The notes: generated by a model not told the origin, from the sequence alone. DNA of 64,000 nucleotides from G963665405 sp963665405 (GCA_963665405.2 CAXXUH010000003.1:496001-560000); one strand, 5' to 3'; numbered from the stretch's first letter, positions 17,493 through 29,500 are shown. Program-made: numbers and translations.

Positions 17493-18152
17493 CTACTCGG
17501 CCTCAAGCCGCTCCAGGAGGTCGTCGCGTCCCGCCAGGACCAGAAGGTCTCCCGACTGCAGCCGGTCGTCGGCATCCGGGTTCAGTGTGATGTCCTTGCC
17601 CCTCTTGATCGCGAGGACGGCGAGCCCGTACTTGTCCCTTACGTTCGAGAAGCCGAGCTCCTTGAGGCTCATCTGCACGAAGCGGCTCGGCACCTTTATC
17701 CGGCTGAGGCCGAAGTTGGGCGCGAGCTCCAGATACTCCTGCACGTCGGGGTTGAACAGGTTGTGCGCCAGGCGGACGCCCATCTCCGCCTCTGCGTGGA
17801 TCACCTTGTTCACGCCCAGCAATTCCAGGGCGTTTCCGTGGAGATCGTCTCGGGCCCTAGATGCGACGTACGGGACGCCCAGGGTCTTCAGGAGCACGGA
17901 GGCCATGATACTGGCCGCGATGTCCGATCCGACGGCGACGACGGCGGCGTCGTAGTCCAGAATGCCGAGTTCCCTCAAGACGGTCTCGTTCGTCCCGTCG
18001 CCCGTGACCGGGTAGGTCACCGAGCCCATCATGCTCTGGACGCGCTCTTCTCTGAGGTCCATGGCCAGGACGTCGTGCCCCAGGTTGTATAGAGACCGGG
18101 CCACGCTCGAGCCGAACCTGCCCAGTCCGATAACTGCCACCTGCTTCTTCAT
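17493..18152 (-). CDS. ktrA: KtrA/TrkA-type potassium channel regulator
   Basis: The 219-residue protein opens MKKQVAVIGLGRFGSSVARSL, followed by VLAMDLREERV and AVVAVGSDIAASIMA, the KtrA/TrkA pattern, with a C-terminal TrkA_C domain (about 140-219) holding the LKELGFSNVRDKYGLAVLAI segment. It should form the cytosolic gating ring for the TrkH/KtrB channel encoded directly upstream. It is the second gene of the minus-strand operon. Confidence 0.88.
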   Translation of the reverse strand: MKKQVAVIGLGRFGSSVARSLYNLGHDVLAMDLREERVQSMMGSVTYPVTGDGTNETVLRELGILDYDAAVVAVGSDIAASIMASVLLKTLGVPYVASRARDDLHGNALELLGVNKVIHAEAEMGVRLAHNLFNPDVQEYLELAPNFGLSRIKVPSRFVQMSLKELGFSNVRDKYGLAVLAIKRGKDITLNPDADDRLQSGDLLVLAGRDDLLERLEAE

Positions 18153-18253
18153 CGGTGTAGCCTACACACGCCAGACGGTTAAGCAGGCGCGCGCAGGGCC
18201 TCTCTTCTCCATTGTTCCGACCGGTCCGTCCATAGACCGGTCACTCTCGGCCA

Positions 18254-19684
18254 TCAGCCTATTGTAACCCGTTCTCTAGCGTATCGGTAGACATCGCGGT
18301 CGGCAGCCTGGGCCAGCGCCAGGACGACGGTAAGGGGGCCGACCCTCCCGGCGAACATCGTCAGGACCAGGATGAGGTGGCCCCACCCCGAGAGGTCGGG
18401 TGTAAGCCCCGTGCTCAGCCCTACCGTCCCGAAGGCCGATACGCTCTCGAACAGTATGTCGATGAATGGAAAGTCCGCCTCGGAAAAGGTGAGGAGGAGC
18501 GCCATGACGAACACCAGCACGGTGGCCACGGCTCCTACGCTCATCGCTCTCTGCACCTGCTGCGGGGGGACCTCTCTGCCGAACGCCGTCGCACGCTGGC
18601 GCCCTCGGATCGTCGCCAGCACCGCCACCAGCACCACCGCAAGCGTGTTGACCTTGATCCCCCCGGCCACCGAGGCCGAGGCTCCCCCGATGAACATCAG
18701 AGCCGTGAAAAAGAAGTTGGTGTGCTGCTCCGTGTCGCCGAAGCTGACCGTCGAGAAGCCCGCAGTTCTGCCACTTATCGACTCGAACAGCGACAGCCCG
18801 GCCTTCTGCCCCACAGACATGACCCCCAGCGTGTCCGGATTGTCGTATTCGGCCGCGAAGAACACCAAAGCGCCCGCGAGGATGAGAAACCCGGAGAGGA
18901 TGAGAACCAGTTTGCTGTTCAGTGTGAGTGCGGAGAAGCGGCGCGACCTCACCACGTCGATAATCACCCAGTAGCCGATTCCGCCCAGTACAGCAAGGAT
19001 GGCGATCATGCTGATTACGGCGACGTCGCCCTGGACGGCGGAGAGGCTCTCGGAGGCGGGCAGCACCACGAACCCTGCGTTGTTGAACCCGGAGACCGCG
19101 TGGAACACCGCCTGCCACACGGCCTCGGCGGGCGTATATGTGAACGAGAACCGGATGAACAAGATAACGAATCCGGCCAGCTGGATAATTGCCGCCAGCA
19201 TCACTATCCGCGCGGTCAGGCGGACAAGCCCCCCGAGCTGGTCGACACCGAGGCTCTCCCTCATAAGGAGACGCTGGGTCAGCGTGACCCGCTGGCCGAT
19301 GATCACGAGCAGGAAGGTGGCGAACGTCATGAACCCGAGGCCACCGATGAACATGAGAGCCAGGATGATTACCTGACCGTAGCGGGTCCAGTACGTGGCG
19401 GTGTCCTGGATCACCAGACCGGTCACCGTCACCGCCGACGTCGCCGTGAAGAGGGCCTCCATGAAAGGCGTCGAGCCTCCGCCGTGGTGGGCAAAGGGCG
19501 CAAGCAGGAGGAGCGTTCCGGCGGCGATCAGCCCGGCGAACGCGTACATCAGGATGAGCGGGGACGCCAGTGCTCTGGAGGGGACTGAGCGGGGGCTTAC
19601 GGTGAGCCGGACAGGCCCGATCTCCTCCTGGCGAGGATGGCGTATGACCCTGTCGCCCGGCTTGGGTTTCCAGCCGTTGGGCAA
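18254..19684 (-). CDS. trkH: TrkH/KtrB family potassium uptake protein
   Basis: This 476-residue inner-membrane channel subunit has four pore repeats with filter-like segments: TSAVTVTGL, SGFNNAGFV, SGRTAGFSTV and SAFGTVGLSTG. The glycine of each is the selectivity-filter residue known for the family. About eight to ten hydrophobic helices are visible after a polar N-terminus of about 40 residues. It is the first gene of an operon with two further RCK proteins, a UspA-like protein and pheA, giving a complete Ktr/Trk potassium uptake system. Confidence 0.92.
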   Translation of the reverse strand: MPNGWKPKPGDRVIRHPRQEEIGPVRLTVSPRSVPSRALASPLILMYAFAGLIAAGTLLLLAPFAHHGGGSTPFMEALFTATSAVTVTGLVIQDTATYWTRYGQVIILALMFIGGLGFMTFATFLLVIIGQRVTLTQRLLMRESLGVDQLGGLVRLTARIVMLAAIIQLAGFVILFIRFSFTYTPAEAVWQAVFHAVSGFNNAGFVVLPASESLSAVQGDVAVISMIAILAVLGGIGYWVIIDVVRSRRFSALTLNSKLVLILSGFLILAGALVFFAAEYDNPDTLGVMSVGQKAGLSLFESISGRTAGFSTVSFGDTEQHTNFFFTALMFIGGASASVAGGIKVNTLAVVLVAVLATIRGRQRATAFGREVPPQQVQRAMSVGAVATVLVFVMALLLTFSEADFPFIDILFESVSAFGTVGLSTGLTPDLSGWGHLILVLTMFAGRVGPLTVVLALAQAADRDVYRYARERVTIG

Positions 19685-20111
19685 TCTAGGCCTCTAGGCG
19701 TCCAGCCAGCCTGGGGGTTGGGGTGGTGCAGGGCGGTCGGAGGGTGTTTCGCATTAGGATCGTACTCGCCTTGCAAACCGCCGCCGCCGCTACGGAAATG
19801 CCTGACAGTTGCGACATCCAGCGATTCTAGGACCCCCCCGCCGCAAATGTCAATCGGCACGGCCGCATGATTTCCCCCTCCCCCGTCTGCCGGCCGGTCT
19901 GTTCCCGGTGGGGCAGGAGCGGCCTCAGACAGGAGGTTTTCCCCGAAAGCGGTCCCAATTCCGGCTTTGAGTGGCCTCTTGAACTCTGCTAGTGTGTCGC
20001 TGCGATGACCCCTCCGTCGCCTGGAGCCGCAGCCGGCCCCCTCGCCCCAGCGCGGTCCACGATGCCCCTACGGTGTCGAATCCGAAGTCGAACAGTATCT
20101 TGGGGGAGCCT
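19685..20111. other. Intergenic stretch between divergent trkH and epimerase genes
   Basis: This gap should hold the promoters of both flanking genes. I see no repeat, hairpin with T-tract or RNA gene in it, and no hexamer pair good enough to name. A run of C residues and a G-rich patch lie near 19830-19910. Confidence 0.4.
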
Positions 20112-21038
20112 ATGAGGGTCTTGGTAACAGGCGGAGCCGGCTTCATCGGCTCGCATATCGTGGACGCCGCGGTCGCGGCCGGACATGACGTGGCATCGGT
20201 GGACAACCTGTTCACGGGCAAGACGTCCAACTTGAACCCAGGTGCCAGGTTCCACCAGGTGGACGTCACCGACGCCGCGAAGCTGGCGAAGGTGTTCGAG
20301 GAGGAGAAGCCGGAGGTCGTAAACCACCATGCGGCCCAGGCCGACGTCCGGCGCTCGATGGCCGATCCCGGCTTCGACGCGACCGTCAATATCGTCGGCA
20401 CGCTCAATTTGCTGCAGCTATGCGTCAAGCACCAGGTCTCCCGCGTGATCTTCGCCTCCACCTGTGCCATCTTTTCGGAGCCGGAGCACATCCCGATGGA
20501 CGAGCTCCACCCGGTCGCACCCCAGTCGGCATATGGGATGGCCAAGTATACGGTGGAGAACTATCTGCGGCTCTTCGGCGACACCTACGGTCTGCGCTAC
20601 AAGGTCTTCCGGTACGGGAACGTCTTCGGACCGAAGCAAGACCCCAAGGGCGAGGCCGGAGTGGTGGCGATATTCGTCGGGCAGATGCTCGATGGGGTCC
20701 AGTCGACGATCTTCGGCGACGGCACCAAGACGCGCGACTACGTCTACGTCGGCGACGTCGTGGATGCAAACCTCCGGGCCATGGAGCCGGTGGGCGACAA
20801 CCAGATCTTTAACCTGGCCCGAGGCATCGAGGTATCCGACTTCGAGATTTTCGACGCCGTGCGAAAGGCGGTCGGCGTGGCCGTCGAGCCGGTATACGCG
20901 GAGAAACGGCCTGGCGAGGCGGACCGGGTGGCCCTGGATGCCTCCAAGGCGCGCAGAATCCTAGGGTGGACCGACACGGTGTCACTTCAGGCAGGGGTAG
21001 AGGCGGTGGTGGCACAGACTCGCGCGTCCTCCTCCTAG
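20112..21038 (+). CDS. NAD-dependent epimerase/dehydratase (extended SDR, UDP-glucose 4-epimerase type)
   Basis: The start at 20112 follows GGGGGAG; an earlier in-frame start at 19992 lacks a site and family similarity. The 308-residue product begins MRVLVTGGAGFIGSH (NAD loop), has ASTCAIF with the catalytic serine/threonine region, YGMAK near residue 139 (Tyr-x3-Lys) and FRYGNVFGP. This is the GalE/RfbB family acting on nucleotide sugars in the cytosol. Epimerase or dehydratase activity cannot be separated here. The neighbouring surface-protein genes make a role in cell-envelope glycan supply plausible. Confidence 0.86.
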   Translation: MRVLVTGGAGFIGSHIVDAAVAAGHDVASVDNLFTGKTSNLNPGARFHQVDVTDAAKLAKVFEEEKPEVVNHHAAQADVRRSMADPGFDATVNIVGTLNLLQLCVKHQVSRVIFASTCAIFSEPEHIPMDELHPVAPQSAYGMAKYTVENYLRLFGDTYGLRYKVFRYGNVFGPKQDPKGEAGVVAIFVGQMLDGVQSTIFGDGTKTRDYVYVGDVVDANLRAMEPVGDNQIFNLARGIEVSDFEIFDAVRKAVGVAVEPVYAEKRPGEADRVALDASKARRILGWTDTVSLQAGVEAVVAQTRASSS

Positions 21039-21144
21039 CCGGCTCATCAGCTGACTCATCGAGATCATTTCCCTTCAGAAAGGCTCATACCAAGGTTGCA
21101 GTTATACTGTCCAGACGCTTTTCTTAGTAGCTGCCCGCTGTGCG

Positions 21145-22965
21145 ATGAACAAGAGGTCAGTAGCCTACGCCTTCGTCCTGCTGATCGGCCTGATAGCCGT
21201 CTCGGTCGTCCTCAACCGGGGCCCGGTTTTAGGAGTCCTTCGCAACGTCGACATCGATCTGACGACCGACTCATCCTCCTATGTCGCCGGACAGACCGTT
21301 GTCTTCACCGGAACGCTCGGCTTCCCGCTGGATGAGGAGGCGTTCATCCACCAGGCAGCCCTCGTCGTGGACGGGCCCGGCGGGCAGCAGCACGTTGACA
21401 CCCCGCTTCCACTGGCCGAGGGCGTCTTCGACCTGACCTCGCTGCCGGGGGTGACCTCGACCAGCTTCACCGTAGCCGTAAGCTACAACAGCCTGGGCTA
21501 CTCTGGAACTCTGCCAGATGGAACGTTGGGGGGCGGAACGATGCCCGGTGGGACGATTCCGCCCTATACCTGTCCACTAGCCGAGTACCCCTTGCTGTCC
21601 GGCGACACCTCGACCGCCGGGACTCTGGCAGGCGGTCTGCTGGTGCCAGATGGCTTCCTGGCGGGCCGAACCGTTCCCGGAACCACTCTGACGGGGTCGG
21701 AGCAGTTCGTTAGCGAGGGATCGAGCAGCTCTTTGGGCTTCACCATAGGCTGGAGACCCACGGCGGTTGGCTCGTATCAGGCGCAGCTCGTCATCGTCGC
21801 GGTAGGTCCCGGTGGATGTCAGATCAGTCGAAGCGAGGTAGTGCAGCTCAGCGTCAGCTCGCCACCGCCACCGCCTCCGCCTCCGCCTCCGCCTCCGCCG
21901 CCTCCGCCGCCGACTCAGACGCCGACGCCTACTCATACTGCAACGCCGACGCCCACGCCTACGGCCACGCCGACGGCTACACCGACGCCGACGCCCACTC
22001 AGACGCCGACGCCTACTCCGGTGCCGCCTACCCCGACGCGCACGCCGAGACCTACACGGACGTCAACACCTACTCCGGTGCCGCCGACGCCCACCCCCAC
22101 CGCGACGAGCACTCCAACTCCCACGCCGACTGCTACACTGACGCCGACGCCCACGCCCACTCCGACGCCTACTCCGGTGCCGCCTACCCCGAGGCCCACG
22201 GCCACCGCCACTCCGACACCGACCAGCGCTCATACGCCGACGCCGACGGCTACCGCCACGCCCGCGCCGACCAAAACCCCGAGGCCGACGGCCGTCCCGA
22301 CCCCCACCTCGACGCCCGAGGCGGCCGAGCTGGAGGTCGAGTCGGACGCTCAGGCGTTGGTACAGGAGTCCCTCTATATCACGAGTACCGATGGAGTCGT
22401 TGCCCTGAGTATCCCGGCCGGCACGGAGGCCAGGTCGGCTCGTGGAGGCCGCCTGACCGAGATCGCGGTGAGGCGCGTCGCGGATCTGCCCCCGGCTCAG
22501 CGGGACCAGACGGTCATCGGAGCGGCCTACAATCTGAGCCCGTCCGGGGCGACGTTCGATCCGCCGATCAGGGTGACCAGCACCTACGACACGAGCCTGC
22601 TTCCTGAGGTCCCGGAGGATGAGCCGGAGCAGCGGGTGGTCCTCGCTTTCTATAGTGGTCGCGAAGGCCGGTGGGTCGAGATAGAAGACGTGGTCCTCGA
22701 CGAGGTGGCCGGGACGGTCAGCGGGGACGTCAGCCACTTCACGCTGTTTGCGGCCGTTCTGGGTGCGTCGGCCGTGGCGCCGAGCGCTTCCGGAGACGGC
22801 ATCGGAGGCTCGGCACTGACCGGCATCATATTCGGCGGCATCTTCGGTGTTCTGGCGGTCGGCGCCGGGGGAGTTTACCTCTACTTCTTCCTCGGCAGGA
22901 GACGGGGGCCGCCTGGTCCGCCGCCTGGAGCGCCTCCCGGATACAGAACCGGCTTCTCTCGCTAG
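21145..22965 (+). CDS. Surface-anchored protein with Pro/Thr linker, C-terminal TM helix and PPGYR tail
   Basis: Residues 5-24 form an uncleaved or cleavable signal segment (SVAYAFVLLIGLIAVSVVLN). Residues 25-150 are a beta-rich module ending in GTLPDGTLGGGTMPGGTIP-like repeats, closely shared with the giant protein at 23537. After a poly-Pro run (about 236-252) a TPTPT linker spans to about residue 395. Then comes a beta-domain with GATFDPPIRVTSTYDTSLLP and SHFTLFAAV, a TM helix (about 555-580) and a tail GPPGPPPGAPPGYRTGFSR. The protein at 31884 has the same domain, helix and tail. Function is unknown; a stalk-like surface protein is inferred. A TATACT box lies at 21103-21108. Confidence 0.78.
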   Translation: MNKRSVAYAFVLLIGLIAVSVVLNRGPVLGVLRNVDIDLTTDSSSYVAGQTVVFTGTLGFPLDEEAFIHQAALVVDGPGGQQHVDTPLPLAEGVFDLTSLPGVTSTSFTVAVSYNSLGYSGTLPDGTLGGGTMPGGTIPPYTCPLAEYPLLSGDTSTAGTLAGGLLVPDGFLAGRTVPGTTLTGSEQFVSEGSSSSLGFTIGWRPTAVGSYQAQLVIVAVGPGGCQISRSEVVQLSVSSPPPPPPPPPPPPPPPPPTQTPTPTHTATPTPTPTATPTATPTPTPTQTPTPTPVPPTPTRTPRPTRTSTPTPVPPTPTPTATSTPTPTPTATLTPTPTPTPTPTPVPPTPRPTATATPTPTSAHTPTPTATATPAPTKTPRPTAVPTPTSTPEAAELEVESDAQALVQESLYITSTDGVVALSIPAGTEARSARGGRLTEIAVRRVADLPPAQRDQTVIGAAYNLSPSGATFDPPIRVTSTYDTSLLPEVPEDEPEQRVVLAFYSGREGRWVEIEDVVLDEVAGTVSGDVSHFTLFAAVLGASAVAPSASGDGIGGSALTGIIFGGIFGVLAVGAGGVYLYFFLGRRRGPPGPPPGAPPGYRTGFSR

Positions 22966-23536
22966 GTCGCCTCTCGGCTTCATTGCGGGAGCGCTGGCCT
23001 TCCTACTCGGCGGTCTCTCGCATCCCCGGATGGGCGGACGGCGCTCGTCGTGCGGTGGTATTCCCCATTCTCGACGACTGACAGGGCACCGGTGTACGCA
23101 GCCGCCTCGCTCGACGTCCTCGATTCCCTCGGCGAGGCGTGAAGCGGACCTTTCGACCATCCCCTCCGATACGCCCCGATTCATCGGGGCATCGAGACTC
23201 TCCGCAATCCCGACTTGTCGGGATCTGCATTTCCCATTCTCGACCGGTCCTCTGGCCTTCTTCCCGACCAGGGAGAGGGGACATCGACGTCCTCGATTCT
23301 CCCGGCGAAACGGAGCTCAGAGCTGTCAGACGCCGGCCGTTTGCCTCTCGGTGAATCCGGTTAATAGATGTATCGGCGAGTAGCGCATCTCCCCTTGGTC
23401 GAGTTCCGGTTCCCGGACGCCGCGTCGTTCGCTGTTCCGCGCGGGCGTGTCGCGCCCCGGCGTTGACCGGGTCAGGCGGCCCACACGGTGGCACGGGGAC
23501 ACAAGGAACATCCGCGAATCGAGAAGGCAGGTGGGG
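22966..23536. other. Intergenic stretch with imperfect direct repeats and small hairpins
   Basis: Two related segments, about 23058-23146 and 23226-23317, share CCCATTCTCGAC and ACGTCCTCGATT-CC-CGGCGA, with unrelated sequence between these marks. Between them are two tight hairpins, CCCCGATTCATCGGGG and TCCCGACTTGTCGGGA. The giant-protein frame stays open back to 23447, but a purine-rich site (GGTGGGG) precedes the ATG at 23537, so 23447-23536 is treated as leader. Confidence 0.45.
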
Positions 23537-26500
23537 ATGAATAGCAGATCTTTAGTCTACGCTGGGGTACTCCTCCTCGGTCTAGTGATCACTGCGGTCA
23601 TTCTCAACCGTAGCGTGGTCCAGGGTGTCGTGAACAGCGGCGACGTCGATCTGTCGATCGGCTCGTCCACGTACATTCTGGGTCAGCCCATCGACTTCAA
23701 CGGCATCGTGGATTTCGCCGATCAGGAGGAGGCGACCATCCATCAGGTGCAGCTCAACGTAAGCGGCCCGCAGGGAATGACCGTATTGCTCCCAGTCGCC
23801 GCGGGCACCTTCGACCTGTCGAATCAGCCCGGAGTCACCGGCTCGCTGATCGTCACGGTCACCTTCACCAACGTCTCGGCCATCTCGGTCGGGACGCTCC
23901 CGAGTGGGACTCTTCCCGGCGGCACGCTTCCCGGCACGACGATCCCGGGCAGTGGCCAGTTCAAGGGCGATGCGGCAGGGGCCCGGATAACGTATCTGGT
24001 CACCTGGACGCCCACTGTGTTCCTCGATCCCGCACCTGTCTTCACTCTTGTTCCGCAGACGGAGACGCTCTTCTCGATTCCGACCCTGACCCCACCGGCC
24101 ACCACCACCGGAACCGTGCTGCCGAACACCGATCTGGAGTTCACCATTCCCGTCGTGGGCGCCCCGACCGGCGCAGCGCTGCCGGCCGTCGGCTCGACGT
24201 TCACGATCCCGACGGTCAGCATTTCGACGAATGCGACGACCACCGTTCCCGATCTCCCGGACACCAAGTTCCAGACGACGACCCCTTCGGGCGCGACGGG
24301 TGGGTTCAACATCCCCAGCTACGCCGTAGCCAGCGCGCCATCGGGCGTCCAGAGCTTCCCGGACTCTACGTTCGCCTTCGCCATCCCCACGACTACGCTG
24401 GCGACCCCGCCGACCGGGGTTCCGGTGCTACCGGAGCTTGCCGAGCACTTCACGATCACCGGCAGCTCCACGCCAAGGGGACTGGGCTCCGACGGCACCG
24501 ACTTCTGGGTTATCTCCGACAACACCGGCTCGGGCGGCGTCGATGAGATTTTGAGGTTCACGTCGAGCGGAGTGGCCACGGGGACCGCGATCGTCGCCCC
24601 CAGCAGCGATCTGGAGGGCATCGCGTTCCTGAACGACTCCCTCTGGGTCGTCGAGAACCGGTTCCGCTGCTTCGACCTGATCGACTCCACCAGGTGCGAC
24701 AGGGAGCACCGGATCTTTAAGATCGACCCGGACAGCCCGCCGGCCGGCAGCACCGAGGCCGACTGGGCCTCGCTGACGACACTCAATGCGACTGACACTT
24801 TCGAGCAGATCGGGGGCATCACGGCCGAGGGCGGCGGGACCACGGGCAGCCTGTGGCTGGCCACCAAGGGCGGGTTCAAGTTCTACAACATCAGCCAGAC
24901 GGGCAGCGAGGTGAACTCCCCGTTTACCGACTCGTTCGTCGCCGGGATGGACGGCCTCGCCGTCAGCGGCGATTTCCTCTACACGAGCAAGGGCTCGACC
25001 ATCACGCAGTGGACGAAGACGGGCGAGCAGGTCCAGCAGTTCGCCGCGGTCGTCGATGGCACGACCACACCCATCGGCGGCATCCGCGGCATGACCTTCA
25101 AGCCGGTAAGCTCGAAACAGGTTCTCTTCGTCGGCAGCTCGGACGGCAAGGTCTACAAGGGCTTCTTCGTGGAGTCGGTCACCACCGACCCGGTGGGGAT
25201 CACCATCTCACCGTCCACGGCTTCGGTAGGCAGGGCCCTCTGGATCGTCGTAGACGGTAATCCGAAGGACAAGATCCTGAAGGTTGACGCGGACACCGGC
25301 TCGGTGATCACCACGTTCGGCACCAGCGGTGCCGCGGACGCGCCCAGCAAGAACATCCAGGGCGTGACCTTCCTCGGCGGCTTCCTCTGGCTCGTAGCCA
25401 ACGAGGACTTCGAAAGGTACCTCTACAAGGTCAACCCGGCCAACGGCGCCCTGGTGAGCTCCTTCATACTCGGCAACACAGCAGACATATTCGACGACCT
25501 GGGAGGCATCACGAACGACGGCACTAACCTGATCGTTCATACGAGGTCCTTCTTCAACACCGTCTATGTGCTCGACACCACCGGACAGCGCACCGGAGCG
25601 AGTGAGGCGTTCCCCTGCTGCCCGAGCTACAACGGGGCACGCGGGCTCGCCTACAACAGCGGCAGGGGCCAGTTCTTCGCCGGCCGAGACGGCACCGTCG
25701 GCATCTACGACAGCTCGCTGTCGTTCATAAGGGAGCAGATGGTTACTCAGTCGTCCAGCCCGATCAGCGGAATCAAGGGGCTGGCGTTCGACGGGGACCT
25801 CCTGTACATCGCGCACGGGAGCACCGGCACGATCACCAAGAGCTTCCTGGCGACGACCGTCACGACCAAGCCCAAGGGCATCGCTTTCACGTCTGCGAGC
25901 ACCACCCCGGGCAAGGCTCTGTGGATTCTGGTAGACGGCGATCCCAAGGACAAGCTGCTGAAGGTCGACCCCGACACCGGAGACCTGAACACGTCGTTCG
26001 GGACCAGCGGTGCCGTCGACGCCCCAAGCGACAGGACCGAGGGCATCACCTTCCTGGACACGGGCGACCCGACCACCAGCTTCCTATGGATCATCGCCAA
26101 CGAGGGCAGCGCGCCCAAGCTGTACAAGATCAACGCCACCACGGGCGCCCTCGTCACCACCTTCAACCTGGAGTCGACGGCCAACATATTCGACGACCTG
26201 GGCGGCATCACGAACGACGGCACTAACCTGATCGTTCATACGAGGACCTTCAACGACGTCATCGTTCTCGACCCGGCGAACGGCTTCGAGGTCGAGCGGT
26301 CGTTCCCGTGCTGCGCCAACAGCGGCGTCTTTGGAGCGACGGCGTTGACACGCCACGCCGGGCGCGGCCAGTTCTTCGCAGCGAAGAACGACAAGCTACT
26401 GACGATGGACTCGGCTCGCCAGCTAATCGAGCGCGAGCAGACTGTCACCCTCGACGGCGGATCCATCACCGGCAACATCGAGGGGCTGGCGTTTGACCAG

Positions 26501-29500
26501 GACGTGCTCTACGTCGCGCAGATCGACGGCTCCACGGGCAAGGTCAGCATCGGGGCGCTTCGCGTCACGGCGACCATCAGCCCGAGGGGTCTGGCGTTCT
26601 CGCCCGAGGGCAGCTCCCTGATCGGCAGCCCCATCGGCAAGGCCCTCTGGGTGCTGGTGGACGGCGATCCGAAGGACAAGATCCTCAAGATCGATCCCGC
26701 CACCAACCAGCTCATCACGGCGTTCGGTACCAGCGGGGCCGTGGACGCTCCCAGCAGCAGGACTGAGGGGATGACCTTCCTCGACGGCTTCCTGTGGATT
26801 ATTGCCAACGACAACTTCGAGCGGAAGCTCTACAAGGTCAGAGCTACGAACGGGACCATCGCAGCGACCTTCAATTTGAGTGGGTTCCCGAACGGCTTCA
26901 TCTTCGACGATATGGGAGGGATCACCAACGACGGCACGAACCTCCTGATTACGGTGCTGCCCTTCAACGACGTCGTCATCGTCGATACCAGCGGGCAGCT
27001 CGTGGAGAGGAAGTTCACCTGCTGTCCGATCACCCAGGGGTCGCGTGGGGCTGCCTACCGCACCTCCAAGTCGCAGCTCTTCATGGCCAAGGGTGGGACC
27101 GTCATGCAGGCCGACGCCTCGGGCTTCGAGATACAGGTTGTTCGCGAGTTCAACACGTCGCTGACGGGCATCCAGGGCCTTACGTTCAACGGCGAGACCC
27201 TGTACGTCGCTCACGACGGCACCGGAGAGATCTCGACGACCGCCGTGCCGTCCGACGTGACCAACCGTCCTCGGGGCCTGACGTACGACCCGAACGCCAA
27301 CGAGCTTTACATACTCGTCGACGGAGCCGGCAAGGCCAAGGACCATATAGTCGTCGTGCGCCCGACCGCGACCTCTACGGTCAACGTGCTGAGAGACTTC
27401 CCGGCTCCCGACAACGACACCGACGGCATCACATTCCTCGGCGGATCCCTGTACGTGGCTGTCCGGGACCAGGACAACTGCTGTCCTCCGCCGACGATCG
27501 TCGAGCTGAACTCGCAGACCGGCGCAACCATAAATACGCTGGATGTCGGCCAGGTCCTCTTCGATAAGATCACCGGCTTGAACAACGACGGGACCTCGCT
27601 GATCGCTCTCCCGGAGTTCGGCGGCGGACAGGCCATCTACATCGATCCCTCCGACGGCTCGGAGGTCGACCGGGTCTTCTTCTTTGACCCGGACGACCCC
27701 GGCTTCTTCGAGGAGCGCTACGACGGCCTGGCATTCCTGACGACGACGAAGAACTTCTTCCCGGTCAAGGACTCGACAGTCTTCCAGTTCGACGAGGAGG
27801 GCCAGAAGCACGCGGAGTTCACGATCGTGACCAGCGGCGTGGACGACATCGCCGGCTCGGTCTTCGTTGGGCAGGTCCTCTACGTGGCCGAGGCCAACGG
27901 CTCGACCATTCGGTCCGCCCGCATACCGCAGGCCGCGACCGTCATCACCAACAACCCGCGTGGCATGGCCACCGACGGACAGACGCTCTTCATCCTGGTC
28001 GACGCGACGCCCAAGGATAAGATCATGAAGCTGGCGACGACCAGCACGCCGATCACCCTGGACACGTCGTTCGGCTCGGCCGGTGCCGTAGACGCTCCCG
28101 GCAAGGAGGCGGAGGGCCTGGCGTTCCACAACGGCTCTCTATGGGTCGTGACCAACGAGGTGCGTACCTTCGAGATAGACGGGCCGTTCGGTCCGACGTT
28201 CATCAAGGGCGTATTCCCCGGCCTCCACCGGCTGGATGCGATGACCGGCGCAGAGCTGGAAAGGTTCCCGATCTCGGTCATTCCGCAGAGTTTCGAGGAG
28301 CTCCCGATTCTGACCGACCCTATCGGCAGCCTCGCCAGCGACGGCCAGTTCCTCTATCTGGGCACGAAGGGTGACATCGGGATAGAGGGTGTCTGGTACG
28401 TGTTCGATCCCGCCGACCCGTTCGCTCCTGTGCAGCGGATCGACGAGATCTCCGGGTCGCTGCCCTTCCTCGAAGGTTTCGAGGCGATGGACATGACCAT
28501 CGGAGCCGTCTTCCCCGCCAACCGCGAGCTGCTGGCGACGGGGCGGGCGGGTGGCGCGCAGGCCGACAAGCTGGCCCGACTCAACAAGGACACGGGCGAG
28601 ATGTTCCAGCAGTTCGACCTGACCGGCTCCGGACCCAAGGACATCATGGGCCTGGCCTACATAAACCGAACTCTGTTCCTGGCGGACAACGTGTCCAACA
28701 CCATCCTCGGGACGGCGCTCCCGGAGAACACCGTAGAACTGACTATTGCCGGCAGCTACACCGGCCAGCTCACCGTCGACGCGAGTCCGGACACGGTGGA
28801 CACCGTCGCCGTTTCGAGCGCCGTGAGGGCTTTCTCGATAGGACGCAATTCTCAGGTCGCGGTGCAGCTCACGAGCCCCGTGGACGGGTTCGTGGTAACC
28901 ACCGCCACCACGACGATCTCGGGGAGGCTGAGCGACCCGTCCATCCTGACGACGACGGTCGGCATCCAGCTTCCATTCGTAGAGATCGTGAGCGACGACG
29001 TCGACCCGGTCGATTCTCTGGCCGTGTGGGACATCGGAGTCATCACGGGCGGATCCGCCGGGTGGCACGTCGCATGCACGGGAGACGCCAGCTTCCTGGC
29101 GGACAAGGCCGTGTCCGTGCCCTGCGCCTGGCGCTATTCCAGGCCCGGCGCCGGCAACTTCGACCTCGGCTCGCGGACTGCTGGAACGCTGACGACGCAG
29201 TCGCCGTTCGGGGTCAGCTCGAACACGGATCTGTCGTTCCAGATCTGGTACGACACCCAGGCCGACCCGGACAACGACCTGAAGCTGATCGAGATCGCCG
29301 TGGTAACCAAGGACGCGGCCGACAACGACATCGTCGGTCCGTTCCAGGCACTGCGACAGATCGTCGGCCCGGGCTTCGGCGGTAATCCGCCGCCTGCGGG
29401 CTCCCACCCCTCCTTCGCCTTTATCCAGGTGGAGCAGTCTCGGTTCCGCTTGGAGAGCGGATCTCCGGTGGCCGACTTCGTCCCGATTCAGATCCCTCTC

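Noticed and set aside
21999..22211. Gly/Val-repeat minus-strand frame
   Set aside because: Antisense of the Pro/Thr linker. The same applies to the Gly/Val-rich frames opposite 32147-32659 and 32936-33343.
21870..22320. Short tandem repeats resembling a CRISPR or satellite array
   Set aside because: They are ACG/CCG/ACT codon runs encoding the Pro/Thr linker of a surface protein; there are no uniform spacers. The same holds for 32340-32460 and 32910-33250.
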